A stretch of DNA of 64,000 nucleotides from Streptomyces zaomyceticus. Its GTDB lineage: Bacteria; Actinomycetota; Actinomycetes; Streptomycetales; Streptomycetaceae. Positions 8,368-15,949 of this stretch are shown in pieces. Location of the stretch: NCBI RefSeq assembly GCF_014656215.1, contig NZ_BNBZ01000032.1, positions 1-64,000 on the forward strand. The letters are read 5' to 3'. The notes below the pieces were generated by a model. That model saw only the letters and a program-made list of their open reading frames with translations. It was not told the DNA's origin and did not search any database. The translations under genes were made by a program, and so were the position numbers. Position 1 is the stretch's first letter, and each line of letters begins with the position of its first letter.

Positions 8368-9621
8368 ATGCCCCTGGCGCTGCTCGCGCTCGCCGTCTCC
8401 GCCTTCGGCATCGGCACCACCGAATTCGTGATGATGGGCCTGCTCCCGCAGGTCGCCGACGACCTCGGCACCTCCGTCCCCACCGCCGGGTACCTCGTCT
8501 CGGCGTACGCGATCGGCGTCGTCGTCGGCGCCCCGCTGCTCACCGCCCTCGGCTCCCGCATCCCCCGCAAACGGATGCTGCTCCTGCTGATGGCCCTCTT
8601 CACCGTCGGCAACCTGGCCTCCGCCCTCGCCCCCGGCTTCGGCTGGCTCATCGCGGGCCGGGTCCTCGCCGGGCTCCCGCACGGCGCCTTCTTCGGGCTC
8701 GGCGCCGTCGTCGCCGCCCGCCTCGTCCGCGAGGACCGGCAGGCCCGGGCGGTGGCCACGATGTTCCTCGGCCTGACCGTCGCCAACATCCTCGGCGTAC
8801 CCGCCGCGACCCTGCTCGGACAGCACCTCGGCTGGCGGGCCACTTTCCTCGTCGTCTCCGTCGTCGGCCTGCTCGCCATGGCCGCGCTCGCCCGCCTCGT
8901 CCCGCACGTCCCCGTCGACGAGCGGCAGGGCCTCGGCCGCGAGGTGCGCGCCCTCGGCCGCCCGCAGGTGCTGCTCGGCCTGCTCACCGCCGTCTTCGGC
9001 TTCGCCGGAGTCTTCGCCGTCTACTCGTACCTGGCCTCGATGACCACCGAGGTGATGGGCTTCGGCGACTCCACCGTCACCGTCGTCCTCGCCCTCTTCG
9101 GCCTCGGCATGACCGGCGGGGCGCTCGCCGCGGGCCCGCTGACCGACCGGGCGCTCCGCCCGACCCTGTACGGCTCGCTCGGCGCCCTCGTCCTCACCCT
9201 CGTCGCCTTCCGCTTCACCGTCCACGTGCCCTGGCTCGCCCTGGTCACGGTGGTGGTGCTCGGCGCGGTCGGCTTCATGACCACCACCCCGCTCCAGATG
9301 CTGGTCATGAACAAGGCCAAGGACGCCCCCACGCTCGCCTCCGCCTCCAACCACTCCGCCTTCAACCTCGCCAACGCGGGCGGCGCCTGGGCGGGCGGCG
9401 CGGCCGTCGCCGCGGGCTGGGGCTGGACCTCGCCCGCGCTCGTCGGCGCGGGGCTCACCGTGGTGGGTCTCGCGGTCGCCGCGGTGGCGGGTCTCCTCGA
9501 CCGCGACGGCGGTACGCGGAAGGGGGCCTCCCGCGTGATCGCGGGAAGCCCCCTCAGGACGGCCGGGCAGGAGGGCGAACCGGCCGTCAGCCGGCCGGGT
9601 TCTCCCGCCAGCGGTTCGTGA
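8368..9621 (+). CDS. MFS transporter, DHA1 (Cmx/AraJ-like) family
   Basis: This 417-residue membrane protein has 12 predicted helices, opening with the DHA1 phrase GIGTTEFVMMGLLP typical of chloramphenicol/arabinose-type exporters, and motif A-like sequence around SRIPRKRMLL. An AGGAAAGG lies 8 nt before the ATG. The helical part ends near residue 378 (GLLDRDGG); the last ~35 residues are a polar tail encoded across a strong stem-loop (9521-9554) and run 35 bp into the 3' end of nadE on the opposite strand. This suggests that the stop codon has moved downstream. Export of small molecules is likely; the substrate is unknown. Confidence 0.87.
   Translation: MPLALLALAVSAFGIGTTEFVMMGLLPQVADDLGTSVPTAGYLVSAYAIGVVVGAPLLTALGSRIPRKRMLLLLMALFTVGNLASALAPGFGWLIAGRVLAGLPHGAFFGLGAVVAARLVREDRQARAVATMFLGLTVANILGVPAATLLGQHLGWRATFLVVSVVGLLAMAALARLVPHVPVDERQGLGREVRALGRPQVLLGLLTAVFGFAGVFAVYSYLASMTTEVMGFGDSTVTVVLALFGLGMTGGALAAGPLTDRALRPTLYGSLGALVLTLVAFRFTVHVPWLALVTVVVLGAVGFMTTTPLQMLVMNKAKDAPTLASASNHSAFNLANAGGAWAGGAAVAAGWGWTSPALVGAGLTVVGLAVAAVAGLLDRDGGTRKGASRVIAGSPLRTAGQEGEPAVSRPGSPASGS
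9521..9554 (-). terminator. Stem-loop terminator of nadE, inside the 3' end of the convergent MFS gene
   Basis: A 14-bp stem (9521-9534 with 9541-9554) with one C-A mismatch and a 6-nt loop lies 33 nt past the nadE stop. It also lies 67 nt upstream of the stop of the convergent MFS gene, so it sits in that coding sequence and could act on both transcripts. Confidence 0.75.
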
Positions 9622-11347
9622 CCGGCAGCCGCCGGTCCTTGCCGAAGCCCTTCGCCGAGATCTTGGTGCCCGGCGGGTACTGGCGCCGCTTGTACTCCGC
9701 CGTGTCCACCATCCGCAGCGTCCGCGCGACCAGCTCCCCGTCGTAGCCGGCGGCCACGATCTCGTCGAGGCCCCGGTCCTGGTCCACGTACAGGGCGAGG
9801 ATCGCGTCCAGGGTGTCGTAGTCCGGCAGCGAGTCCGTGTCGACCTGGTCCGGGCGCAGCTCGGCGCTGGGCGGCTTGGTGATCGAGCTCTCCGGGATAG
9901 GCGGGGTCTGACCGCGCTCCTCGGCCGCCCGGTTGCGCCAGCGGGCGAGCCGGAACACGGTCGACTTGTAGACGTCCTTGATGGGCCCGAACGCGCCGAC
10001 GGAGTCGCCGTACAGCGTCGAATAGCCCACCGCCAGCTCGGACTTGTTGCCCGGCGCGAGGACGAGGTGCCCCTCCTGGTTGGAGAGCGCCATCAGCGTC
10101 GTGCCGCGCAGCCGCGACTGGAGGTTCTCCTCCGCGAGGCCGGTGAGCCCGAGCGAACCCATGTACGCGTCGAACATCGGCTCGATCGACACCGTGCGGT
10201 AGTGCAGCCCGGTGCGGCGGGCCAGCTCGGCCGCGTCGCCGCGCGAGTGGTCGGAGGAGTACTTCGAGGGCATCGACACCCCGTACACGTTCTCCGCGCC
10301 GAGCGCGTCGCAGGCGATGGCCGCGACGAGCGCCGAGTCGATGCCGCCGGAGAGACCGACGATCACCGAGCGGAAACCGTTCTTCGCGACATAGGCGCGG
10401 ACCCCGATGACCAGCGCGGAGTACACCTCCTCGTCGTCGTCGAGCCGGTGCGCGTAACCGCCCGCCAGCTCCGGCTCGTACGAGGGCAGCGGCTCCTCCG
10501 AGAGCACCACGCGATCGATCCGCAGCCCGTCGTCCACGACCCCCTCCGGGGCGTCCGGACCGGCCGCCGGAAGCTCCAGGTCCAGCACGACGCTGCCCTC
10601 GACGAACTGCGGGGCGCGGGCGATCACTTCACCGGCCGCGTCCACCACGATCGAGTCGCCGTCGAAGACCAGCTCGTCCTGCCCGCCCGTCATCGCCAGA
10701 TACGCGGTGACGCACCCGGCCTCCTGCGCCCGCTTGCGGACCAGGTCGAGCCGCGAGTCGTCCTTGTTCCGCTCGTACGGCGAGGCGTTGACCGACAGGA
10801 GCAGCCCCGCCCGCGCGCTGCGCGCCGCGGGGACCCTGCCCCCCTCCTGCCACAGGTCCTCGCAGATCGCCAGGGCCACGTCGACCCCGTGGACCCTGAC
10901 CACCGGCAGCGTGTCGCCCTGCACGAAGTAGCGGTACTCGTCGAAGACGCCGTAGTTGGGGAGATGGTGCTTGGCGAAGCGCAGCACCACCTCGCCCCGG
11001 TGCAGCACGGCGGCGGCGTTCTCGGGCGAACCGGCGGGCCGGCCGAGCCGCGGCTCCGCCCGCTCGGAGCGGTCCAGATAGCCGACGACGACCGGCACCT
11101 CCCCGAGGCCCTCGTCCGCGATCCGGCGGGCGAGGCCGCGCAGGGCCGAGCGGGACGCCTCGACGAAGGAGGGGCGCAGCGCGAGGTCCTCGACGGGGTA
11201 TCCGGTCAGCGCCATCTCGGGGAACGCGACGAGATGCGCGCCCTGTCCGGCGGCGTGCCGGGTCCAGTGCACGATCGCCTCGGCGTTCCCGGCGATGTCT
11301 CCGACGGTCGAGTCGATCTGATTCAGGGCGAGGCGTAGTTGAGGCAC
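9587..11347 (-). CDS. nadE: Glutamine-dependent NAD(+) synthetase
   Basis: This 586-residue cytoplasmic enzyme makes NAD from deamido-NAD, ATP and glutamine, the last step of NAD synthesis. Residues 1-270 are a nitrilase-type glutaminase domain with catalytic Glu44 (FPEMALTGY), Lys126 (RFAKHHLPNYG) and Cys162 (AICEDLW). Residues about 310-586 are the synthetase with pyrophosphatase P-loop SGGIDS at 333-338 and a KSELAVGYSTLYGD segment. The GTG at 11347 is where homology begins. A TACACT hexamer (complement of 11354-11359) upstream may be its -10. It is monocistronic, and its 3' end overlaps the convergent MFS gene by 35 bp. Confidence 0.95.
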   Translation of the reverse strand: MPQLRLALNQIDSTVGDIAGNAEAIVHWTRHAAGQGAHLVAFPEMALTGYPVEDLALRPSFVEASRSALRGLARRIADEGLGEVPVVVGYLDRSERAEPRLGRPAGSPENAAAVLHRGEVVLRFAKHHLPNYGVFDEYRYFVQGDTLPVVRVHGVDVALAICEDLWQEGGRVPAARSARAGLLLSVNASPYERNKDDSRLDLVRKRAQEAGCVTAYLAMTGGQDELVFDGDSIVVDAAGEVIARAPQFVEGSVVLDLELPAAGPDAPEGVVDDGLRIDRVVLSEEPLPSYEPELAGGYAHRLDDDEEVYSALVIGVRAYVAKNGFRSVIVGLSGGIDSALVAAIACDALGAENVYGVSMPSKYSSDHSRGDAAELARRTGLHYRTVSIEPMFDAYMGSLGLTGLAEENLQSRLRGTTLMALSNQEGHLVLAPGNKSELAVGYSTLYGDSVGAFGPIKDVYKSTVFRLARWRNRAAEERGQTPPIPESSITKPPSAELRPDQVDTDSLPDYDTLDAILALYVDQDRGLDEIVAAGYDGELVARTLRMVDTAEYKRRQYPPGTKISAKGFGKDRRLPVTNRWRENPAG

Positions 11348-11615
11348 CCGCCCAGTGTAATCGTCAAACCGACGCGATGTCCTGGGAAACGGCTGTGGAA
11401 GGGGGGCGGGGGCGTTCGTGGGGCGGTGTGCGGGGCGGTTGCGCGAGGGCGGTGTGCGAGGCCCTTCGCCGCCTGGCCGTGCCCCATGGCGAACGCTGAC
11501 GACCACTGACGGCCTCCGGAGACCACTGACGCCCCGGCAGAAACGGCCCGGCTCGCCGTGCGGATGCGCCCCTACCGGGGTCAACCGTCCGCCAGGCCGT
11601 AGCGTCAGACCCACT

Positions 11616-12410
11616 ATGCCCGGAAAAGTGACACGAGCCTCGGCCGCCCTGCTGGCCCTCGGAGCGCTCGCGTACACCGCGTGGGTCCTCGAAGTCCTCG
11701 TCCACACCGGGCTCGACCCCGTCCGGACGTACGTCTCCGAACTGGCGGCGGAGGACCAGCCCCTGGGTGCCTTCTTCCGGGCCACGGACCTGGTGGCGGG
11801 GGCGCTGATCCTGGCGGGAGCGGTGACGGGGCTGCTGGGGACGGGGCGGCCGACGGGCATGGAGCGGCCGAGGAGAACGGGGCGGCCGACGGGCACGGGA
11901 CGGCTCACGGGGCCGGGTCGCCCACCGGAGGGCGGTCGCTCCTCCGGTCCCCGCCGCCCCACCTCCCACGAGCCCTGGGCGCTCGCCGGCTGGATCGCGC
12001 TCGCCGTCTTCGGGGCCGCCACCGTCGCCGACTCACGGCTCCCGCTCAGCTGCGCCGCCACCGCCGACCCCGCGTGCGCGGCACGCGAGAGCGCCGGTCT
12101 GGTGCCCGCCACCCATACGGCCCATGCCGCCAGTTCCGGTCTCGCCATGACCGCCGCCCTCGTCGCCCTGGTCGCCCTGACCGTCGCCGCCCGTCGCCTC
12201 GACGGCCGGTGGCCCCTCGCCCGTACCGGCCCGGCCCTCGTCGCCGTGGAGCTCGCCGCCACCGTCTGGACCCTGGGGGCCGTCGCCGCCTTCGAGGCCG
12301 GGAACGGCACCTGGGCCCTCGGGGCGGGCCAACGGCTCCAGGTCCTCCTGGTCGCGGTCTGGCTCGCGGTCCTCGCGTACTCCCTCGCCGTCTCCCAGGA
12401 GGAACGATGA
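11616..12410 (+). CDS. DUF998 family integral membrane protein with low-complexity loop
   Basis: This 264-residue protein has six hydrophobic segments and a DUF998-like layout: an opening ALLALGALAYTAWVLEV helix, a conserved PVRTYVSELAAEDQP loop, and further helices to the C-terminus. Between helices 2 and 3 (about residues 74-115) is an Arg/Gly/Pro-rich cytoplasmic loop built from three imperfect 12-residue units starting (T/P)GRP; the DNA carries a 19-bp perfect direct repeat (11841-11859 and 11877-11895). The function of DUF998 proteins is unknown. The stop overlaps the start of the next gene (ATGA), so the two are coupled. Confidence 0.75.
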   Translation: MPGKVTRASAALLALGALAYTAWVLEVLVHTGLDPVRTYVSELAAEDQPLGAFFRATDLVAGALILAGAVTGLLGTGRPTGMERPRRTGRPTGTGRLTGPGRPPEGGRSSGPRRPTSHEPWALAGWIALAVFGAATVADSRLPLSCAATADPACAARESAGLVPATHTAHAASSGLAMTAALVALVALTVAARRLDGRWPLARTGPALVAVELAATVWTLGAVAAFEAGNGTWALGAGQRLQVLLVAVWLAVLAYSLAVSQEER

Positions 12411-13213
12411 CCTTCGTAAGGATCGGGGGAGCGGCCCACCACGTCGTCGTCGACGGCTCCGGCCCGGTCTGCGTCCTCAGCGCGGGACTCGGCCTGAGCT
12501 GGTTCGACTGGGACCCGGTCGTCCCGCTCCTCGCCCCGCGCCGTACGGTCGTCCGCTTCGACCGCCCCGGACACGGCCTCTCCGCGCCCGCCGTCGCCCC
12601 GCCCACCGCCGCCGGCGAGGCGCACCGGATCGCCGCACTGCTCGACGCCCTGGGCCTCACCGGGCCCGCCACCGTCGTCGGGCACTCGATCGCCGGGTTC
12701 CACGCGGAGGCCTTCGCCCGGCTCCACCCGGACCGGACAGCCGGCCTCGTGCTCGTCGACTCGTCGGTGGAGGAGCGCCCCCGCCCCTCCCGTACGGCCG
12801 CCCTGGCAGACCTGCTCGGCCCCGCCCTCGCCGCCACCGGCCTCCCCGCCGCCCTGGGCCCCGCCGTCCGCCGCGCGGCCGTGCGGCACGACCGGGCCCC
12901 GACCGCCCTCGTCCGCCGCGTCTACCGCACCTCACGCGTGCTGCGCGGCACCCTCCTGGAGAACGCCCGGTACGGAGCCGTCGCCGCCGAGCTCCTCGCC
13001 CTGCGCACCACCCACCCGCTTCCGCCGGGCCTCCCCGCCACCGTCCTCGCCGCCCCCGAGGGCTCCGCCCGCTGGGAACGGCGCCAACGCGCGCTGGCCC
13101 GACGGCTCGGCGCCCACTACGAGGCGGCCGTGCCGTCGGGCCATCTGGTCATGCTGGACCGCCCGGACGCGGTGGCCCGGGCGGTGCTGCGCCCCGGTCA
13201 GGAAGAGGCGTAG
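12407..13213 (+). CDS. Alpha/beta-hydrolase fold protein
   Basis: This 268-residue cytoplasmic protein has the alpha/beta-hydrolase core: oxyanion region SAGLGLSWFDWDP, VVRFDRPGHGLS, and nucleophile elbow GHSIAG near residue 86. The catalytic His is probably in the final PSGHLVMLDRPD and the acidic residue in the strand before it. The family covers esterases, lipases and peptidases; the substrate is unknown. The ATG overlaps the TGA of the DUF998 gene and follows AGGAGGAA, indicating tight coupling with that membrane protein. The 3' end overlaps the convergent CBS gene by 16 bp. Confidence 0.85.
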   Translation: MTFVRIGGAAHHVVVDGSGPVCVLSAGLGLSWFDWDPVVPLLAPRRTVVRFDRPGHGLSAPAVAPPTAAGEAHRIAALLDALGLTGPATVVGHSIAGFHAEAFARLHPDRTAGLVLVDSSVEERPRPSRTAALADLLGPALAATGLPAALGPAVRRAAVRHDRAPTALVRRVYRTSRVLRGTLLENARYGAVAAELLALRTTHPLPPGLPATVLAAPEGSARWERRQRALARRLGAHYEAAVPSGHLVMLDRPDAVARAVLRPGQEEA

Positions 13214-13617
13214 ACGCTCGCGCAGAACGCCTGCATCTGCTCGTCCGACAGGTGCTGGGCCAGATCGGCCTCGCTGATCATGCCGACGAGCCTCTTGCCC
13301 TCGATGACGGGCAGACGCCTGATCTGGTGGCTCTGCATCTCCTCCAGGACGGCGCCCACGTCGGCGCCCGCCTCGACCCAGCGCGGGGTGCCCTTGGCCA
13401 TGTCGCCACAGGTGATCCTGGCCGGGTCGTGACCCATGGCCACACAGCCGACGACGATGTCGCGGTCCGTGAGGATGCCGCAGAGCCGCTCGTTCTCGTC
13501 GGCGATGGGCAGCGCGCCCACGTTCATGTCGCGCATCATCTGCGCGGCGCGGTCGAGCGTCTCGTGTGCCGGGATCCACTGGGCCCCGGGATGCATGATG
13601 TCCTTCGCCGTGGTCAT
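13198..13617 (-). CDS. Tandem CBS-domain protein
   Basis: This 139-residue protein is made of two CBS motifs, beginning TTAKDIMHP and (second repeat) CGDMAKGTPRWVEAG, with the typical LPIADENERLCGILTDRDIV and LPVIEGKRLVGMISEADLA signatures. Stand-alone CBS pairs of this type (for example the mycobacterial hypoxia protein Hrp1) bind adenine nucleotides or act as small regulatory modules; no catalytic domain is attached. GAAAGG lies about 11 nt before the ATG. It is transcribed alone. A role in stress or dormancy sensing is an inference from family relatives. Confidence 0.88.
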   Translation of the reverse strand: MTTAKDIMHPGAQWIPAHETLDRAAQMMRDMNVGALPIADENERLCGILTDRDIVVGCVAMGHDPARITCGDMAKGTPRWVEAGADVGAVLEEMQSHQIRRLPVIEGKRLVGMISEADLAQHLSDEQMQAFCASVYASS

Positions 13618-13826
13618 GAGGCACGTACCTTTCGTCGAACGCGGTCATCCGTACGTCCCCGAGCCCCATCCATTGTCGGCGCACGCTCCGAGCACCGCGA
13701 CTTCTCGACGTACGGCCCGCAGCGGCCCCCGCCACGCCGGACCGGGCCCGGTCCACAGGGCCGTGGCGGGCTGTGCCGTCCCGGGTCGGGCCGTGGCGGG
13801 TGCCGTCCCGGGCCGGCGCATGCCAC

Positions 13827-13863
13827 GGCCCCCGTGACCGCGGCGGTGCGGGTCACGGGGGCC
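13827..13863 (-). terminator. Stem-loop terminator of the DUF3105-DUF305 operon
   Basis: A perfect 13-bp stem (13827-13839 with 13851-13863) with an 11-nt loop lies 21 nt beyond the stop of the DUF305 gene. The 13618-13826 spacer also holds a 27-30-bp direct repeat (from 13758 and 13788) and no gene. Confidence 0.75.
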
Positions 13864-13883
13864 GGGGGTCCGACGGGTCGGCC

Positions 13884-14549
13884 TCAGGCGCCGCGCTTCC
13901 TCAGCATGTCCGCCATCAGCAGCATCTCGGACTTCTGGGCGTCGACCATGCCCTGGGCGAGATTGCGCTCGACGTCCACCGAGCACTTCTGCACACAGCC
14001 CTCGGCCATGTGGACCCCGCCACGGTGGTGCTCGGTCATGAGCTTCAGGTACAGCACCTCGGCCTCGCGGCCACTGGCCCGGCGCAACTCGTCGAGCTGG
14101 GCGTTGGTCGCCATGCCCGGCATCAGCGCCCCGTCGAGCGGACCGGTGTCACCGGAACCGCCCATGCCCATCCAGGTCATCGGCTCGACGCCGGACTCGA
14201 CCTTGGGGAGCCCCCACAGGTCGAGCCAGCCGAGCATCATGCCCCGCTGGTTGGCCTGGGTGTTGGCGATGTCGTACGCCAGGCGGCGCACCTCCTCGTC
14301 CCGGGTGCGGTCCCGGACGATGAACGACATCTCGACGGCCTGCTGGTGGTGGACCGACATGTCCCGGGCGAAACCGGCGTCCGCGGAGAGGGACGCGGGT
14401 GTCCGCGGCGCCTCCTCGCGCTCGGCGGAGGCGACGGTGACGGCGCCCCCGGCGAAGAGCAGGGCGAGCGCGACGGCGGTGACCGCCGCCCACTGCGTCC
14501 GGTTGGGCCGCCGTGCCGGGGCCGGCAGGAGGTCCTCGTCGCCGGTCAC
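13884..14549 (-). CDS. DUF305 family protein, membrane-anchored
   Basis: This 221-residue protein has one N-terminal membrane segment (about residues 20-41) and an exported DUF305 domain. The domain has the two family motifs: DMSVHHQQAVEMS (His67-His68) and MTEHHRGGVHMAEG (His174-His175, His180), plus Cys185 and Cys189. Many DUF305 proteins occur in copper-handling loci (CopM-like) and the paired His/Met residues suggest metal binding, but this is not demonstrated. Its ATG overlaps the stop of the upstream DUF3105 gene (ATGA), so the two proteins are made together and both face outside. The usual length is about 200 residues, so it appears complete. Confidence 0.88.
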   Translation of the reverse strand: MTGDEDLLPAPARRPNRTQWAAVTAVALALLFAGGAVTVASAEREEAPRTPASLSADAGFARDMSVHHQQAVEMSFIVRDRTRDEEVRRLAYDIANTQANQRGMMLGWLDLWGLPKVESGVEPMTWMGMGGSGDTGPLDGALMPGMATNAQLDELRRASGREAEVLYLKLMTEHHRGGVHMAEGCVQKCSVDVERNLAQGMVDAQKSEMLLMADMLRKRGA

Positions 14550-15193
14550 TGCGACAGCCCGCCGGTGCAGGCGGCGCCCGGCTCGGGGGTCTGCGGACCC
14601 TGGACGTACTTGGTGAAGAAGGCGTCGATACGGGGGTCGCTCGCGTTGTCCACGGTGACCTGCTTGCCCCAGGCGGACAGCATGATGGCGCCGGCCTGGT
14701 CGTCCACCGGGCTCATCAGCGTGTACTTGGTCTTGCCGACCTTGTCCTCGAGCTTCTTCACGTCGTCGGCGGCGGCCTTCTTGTTGTACGTCACCCAGAC
14801 GGCGCCGTGCTCGAGCGAGTGCACGGCGTTCACCTCGGCGATGGCCTTCTTGTAGACGACGCCGTCGCAGTTCATCCAGACCGGGTTGTGGTCGCCGCCG
14901 ACCGGCGGCTTCATGTCGTACTTCACGGCCGTCTCGACGTGGTTGCGGCCGAGCTTCTTGGCGTCCCAGGTCTTCTCGGCGGTGATGGGGGCCTTGGCGG
15001 CCGCGTCCTTCTTGTCCTGCTCGTCGGACTTCTTCATCAGCACGAAGGTGCCGAAACCGACGAGGCCCAGGACGACGACGCCCGAGACACCGATGGTGAT
15101 GAAGCGGTTGCGGCGCTCACGCGCCTGCTCGGCGCGGCGCATCTCCTCTATTCGGGCGCGGCGGTCGGCGTTGGCGGAGCGGTTGGCGGCCAT
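14546..15193 (-). CDS. DUF3105 family membrane-anchored protein
   Basis: This 215-residue protein has a basic, helical N-terminus (residues 1-30, rich in Arg and Glu, possible coiled coil), one TM helix (about 33-52) and an exported DUF3105 domain with hallmark segments NHVETAVKYDMKPPVGG and VHSLEHGAVWVTY. The ATG at 15193 follows AAGGA with a 9-nt gap. DUF3105 proteins are unassigned; they often neighbour DUF305 proteins in actinomycetes, as here with a 4-bp overlap. The conserved His and Cys (MNCDG, GAACTGG) are compatible with metal or redox chemistry, which is inference. Confidence 0.86.
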   Translation of the reverse strand: MAANRSANADRRARIEEMRRAEQARERRNRFITIGVSGVVVLGLVGFGTFVLMKKSDEQDKKDAAAKAPITAEKTWDAKKLGRNHVETAVKYDMKPPVGGDHNPVWMNCDGVVYKKAIAEVNAVHSLEHGAVWVTYNKKAAADDVKKLEDKVGKTKYTLMSPVDDQAGAIMLSAWGKQVTVDNASDPRIDAFFTKYVQGPQTPEPGAACTGGLSQ

Positions 15194-15266
15194 GGTGGTG
15201 TCGTCCTTCTTCAGGGGTGGGGTGGAGTTCGGGGGTGGACGTGCGGGGGCGGGACGCCCGCCGCCG

Positions 15267-15701
15267 CTACGTCCGGAGAACTTGAAGGACGTGCAGGTCC
15301 GGCGCGCGAGGGCGGGCGCCCGAACGGCGCGCCGGGCCGTCACCCGACGGCGGGTCGAGGCGCGGCGGGCCGCCCGCCGCGTGCGGCGGAGGGTCGAGCG
15401 GGGGCGCGCTGAGCACCGCGGGGGAGAGGGAGGGGAAGAGGGAGCAGCCGCCGCGGTCGTAAGGACAGACGTACTCGACGGCGACCTCGCCGACGGCGTG
15501 GTCGGCGCCGGTCACGGTGGTGGTGGGGGCGGCCGCGTTCCCCGCCGCCCGCGCGCCCGTGTGGGCTCCGGCGGGCGCGTGATGGCTGCCGGGCCCGGAC
15601 CCCAGACAGAAGAAGAGCGCGGCGAGGAGCGTCGCCACGGCACTCACCAGTGCCATGGGACGCGCGTGCCGGGACGGGCGTACGAGCCGTGGGGCCCCCA
15701 T
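15267..15701 (-). CDS. Hypothetical small exported protein
   Basis: A 144-residue frame with a basic N-terminus, one hydrophobic segment (about residues 16-34, ALVSAVATLLAALFFCLG) and a Gly/Ala/Pro-rich, probably extracytoplasmic remainder containing CPYDRGGCS. I do not recognise a family. It precedes the DUF3105-DUF305 genes by 73 nt on the same strand and could head that operon. Alternative starts upstream are possible but unsupported. The downstream third is very Pro/Arg-rich and could be poorly conserved. Confidence 0.5.
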   Translation of the reverse strand: MGAPRLVRPSRHARPMALVSAVATLLAALFFCLGSGPGSHHAPAGAHTGARAAGNAAAPTTTVTGADHAVGEVAVEYVCPYDRGGCSLFPSLSPAVLSAPPLDPPPHAAGGPPRLDPPSGDGPARRSGARPRAPDLHVLQVLRT

Positions 15702-15949
15702 GGGCGGAGATCGTAGTGGGCGTGGGCCCTCCGTGGGCCGAACGGGGTACCACTCGGTACCGACGGGTGTGCTCCGGAGGGGTGTACCGACACCCGGACG
15801 CGGGCCTTCCCGCGTTACCTGAGTCACACCGGAGCAGGCACTATGGGTGTGCAACGTGCGCGAAACCATGTGGTGGGATGCTCAGGTGCCCCCCGATGTT
15901 GCCGAGGCGGTGGGAGCAGGCGGCCTGACCAGCGAGGATGGGTGTGGAA

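Noticed and set aside
11501..11531. Repeated GACCACTGACG 11-mer upstream of the DUF998 gene
   Set aside because: Only two copies, with no promoter relation that I can see.
15746..15761. Twin GGTACC palindromes between the exported protein and glnA2
   Set aside because: Two 6-bp sites 10 bp apart are too short to call an operator without conservation.
15820..15940. Possible GlnR box before glnA2 (GTTAC and GAAAC words)
   Set aside because: GTTAC and GAAAC occur but not with the required 6-nt spacers, unlike the clear site before glnII.
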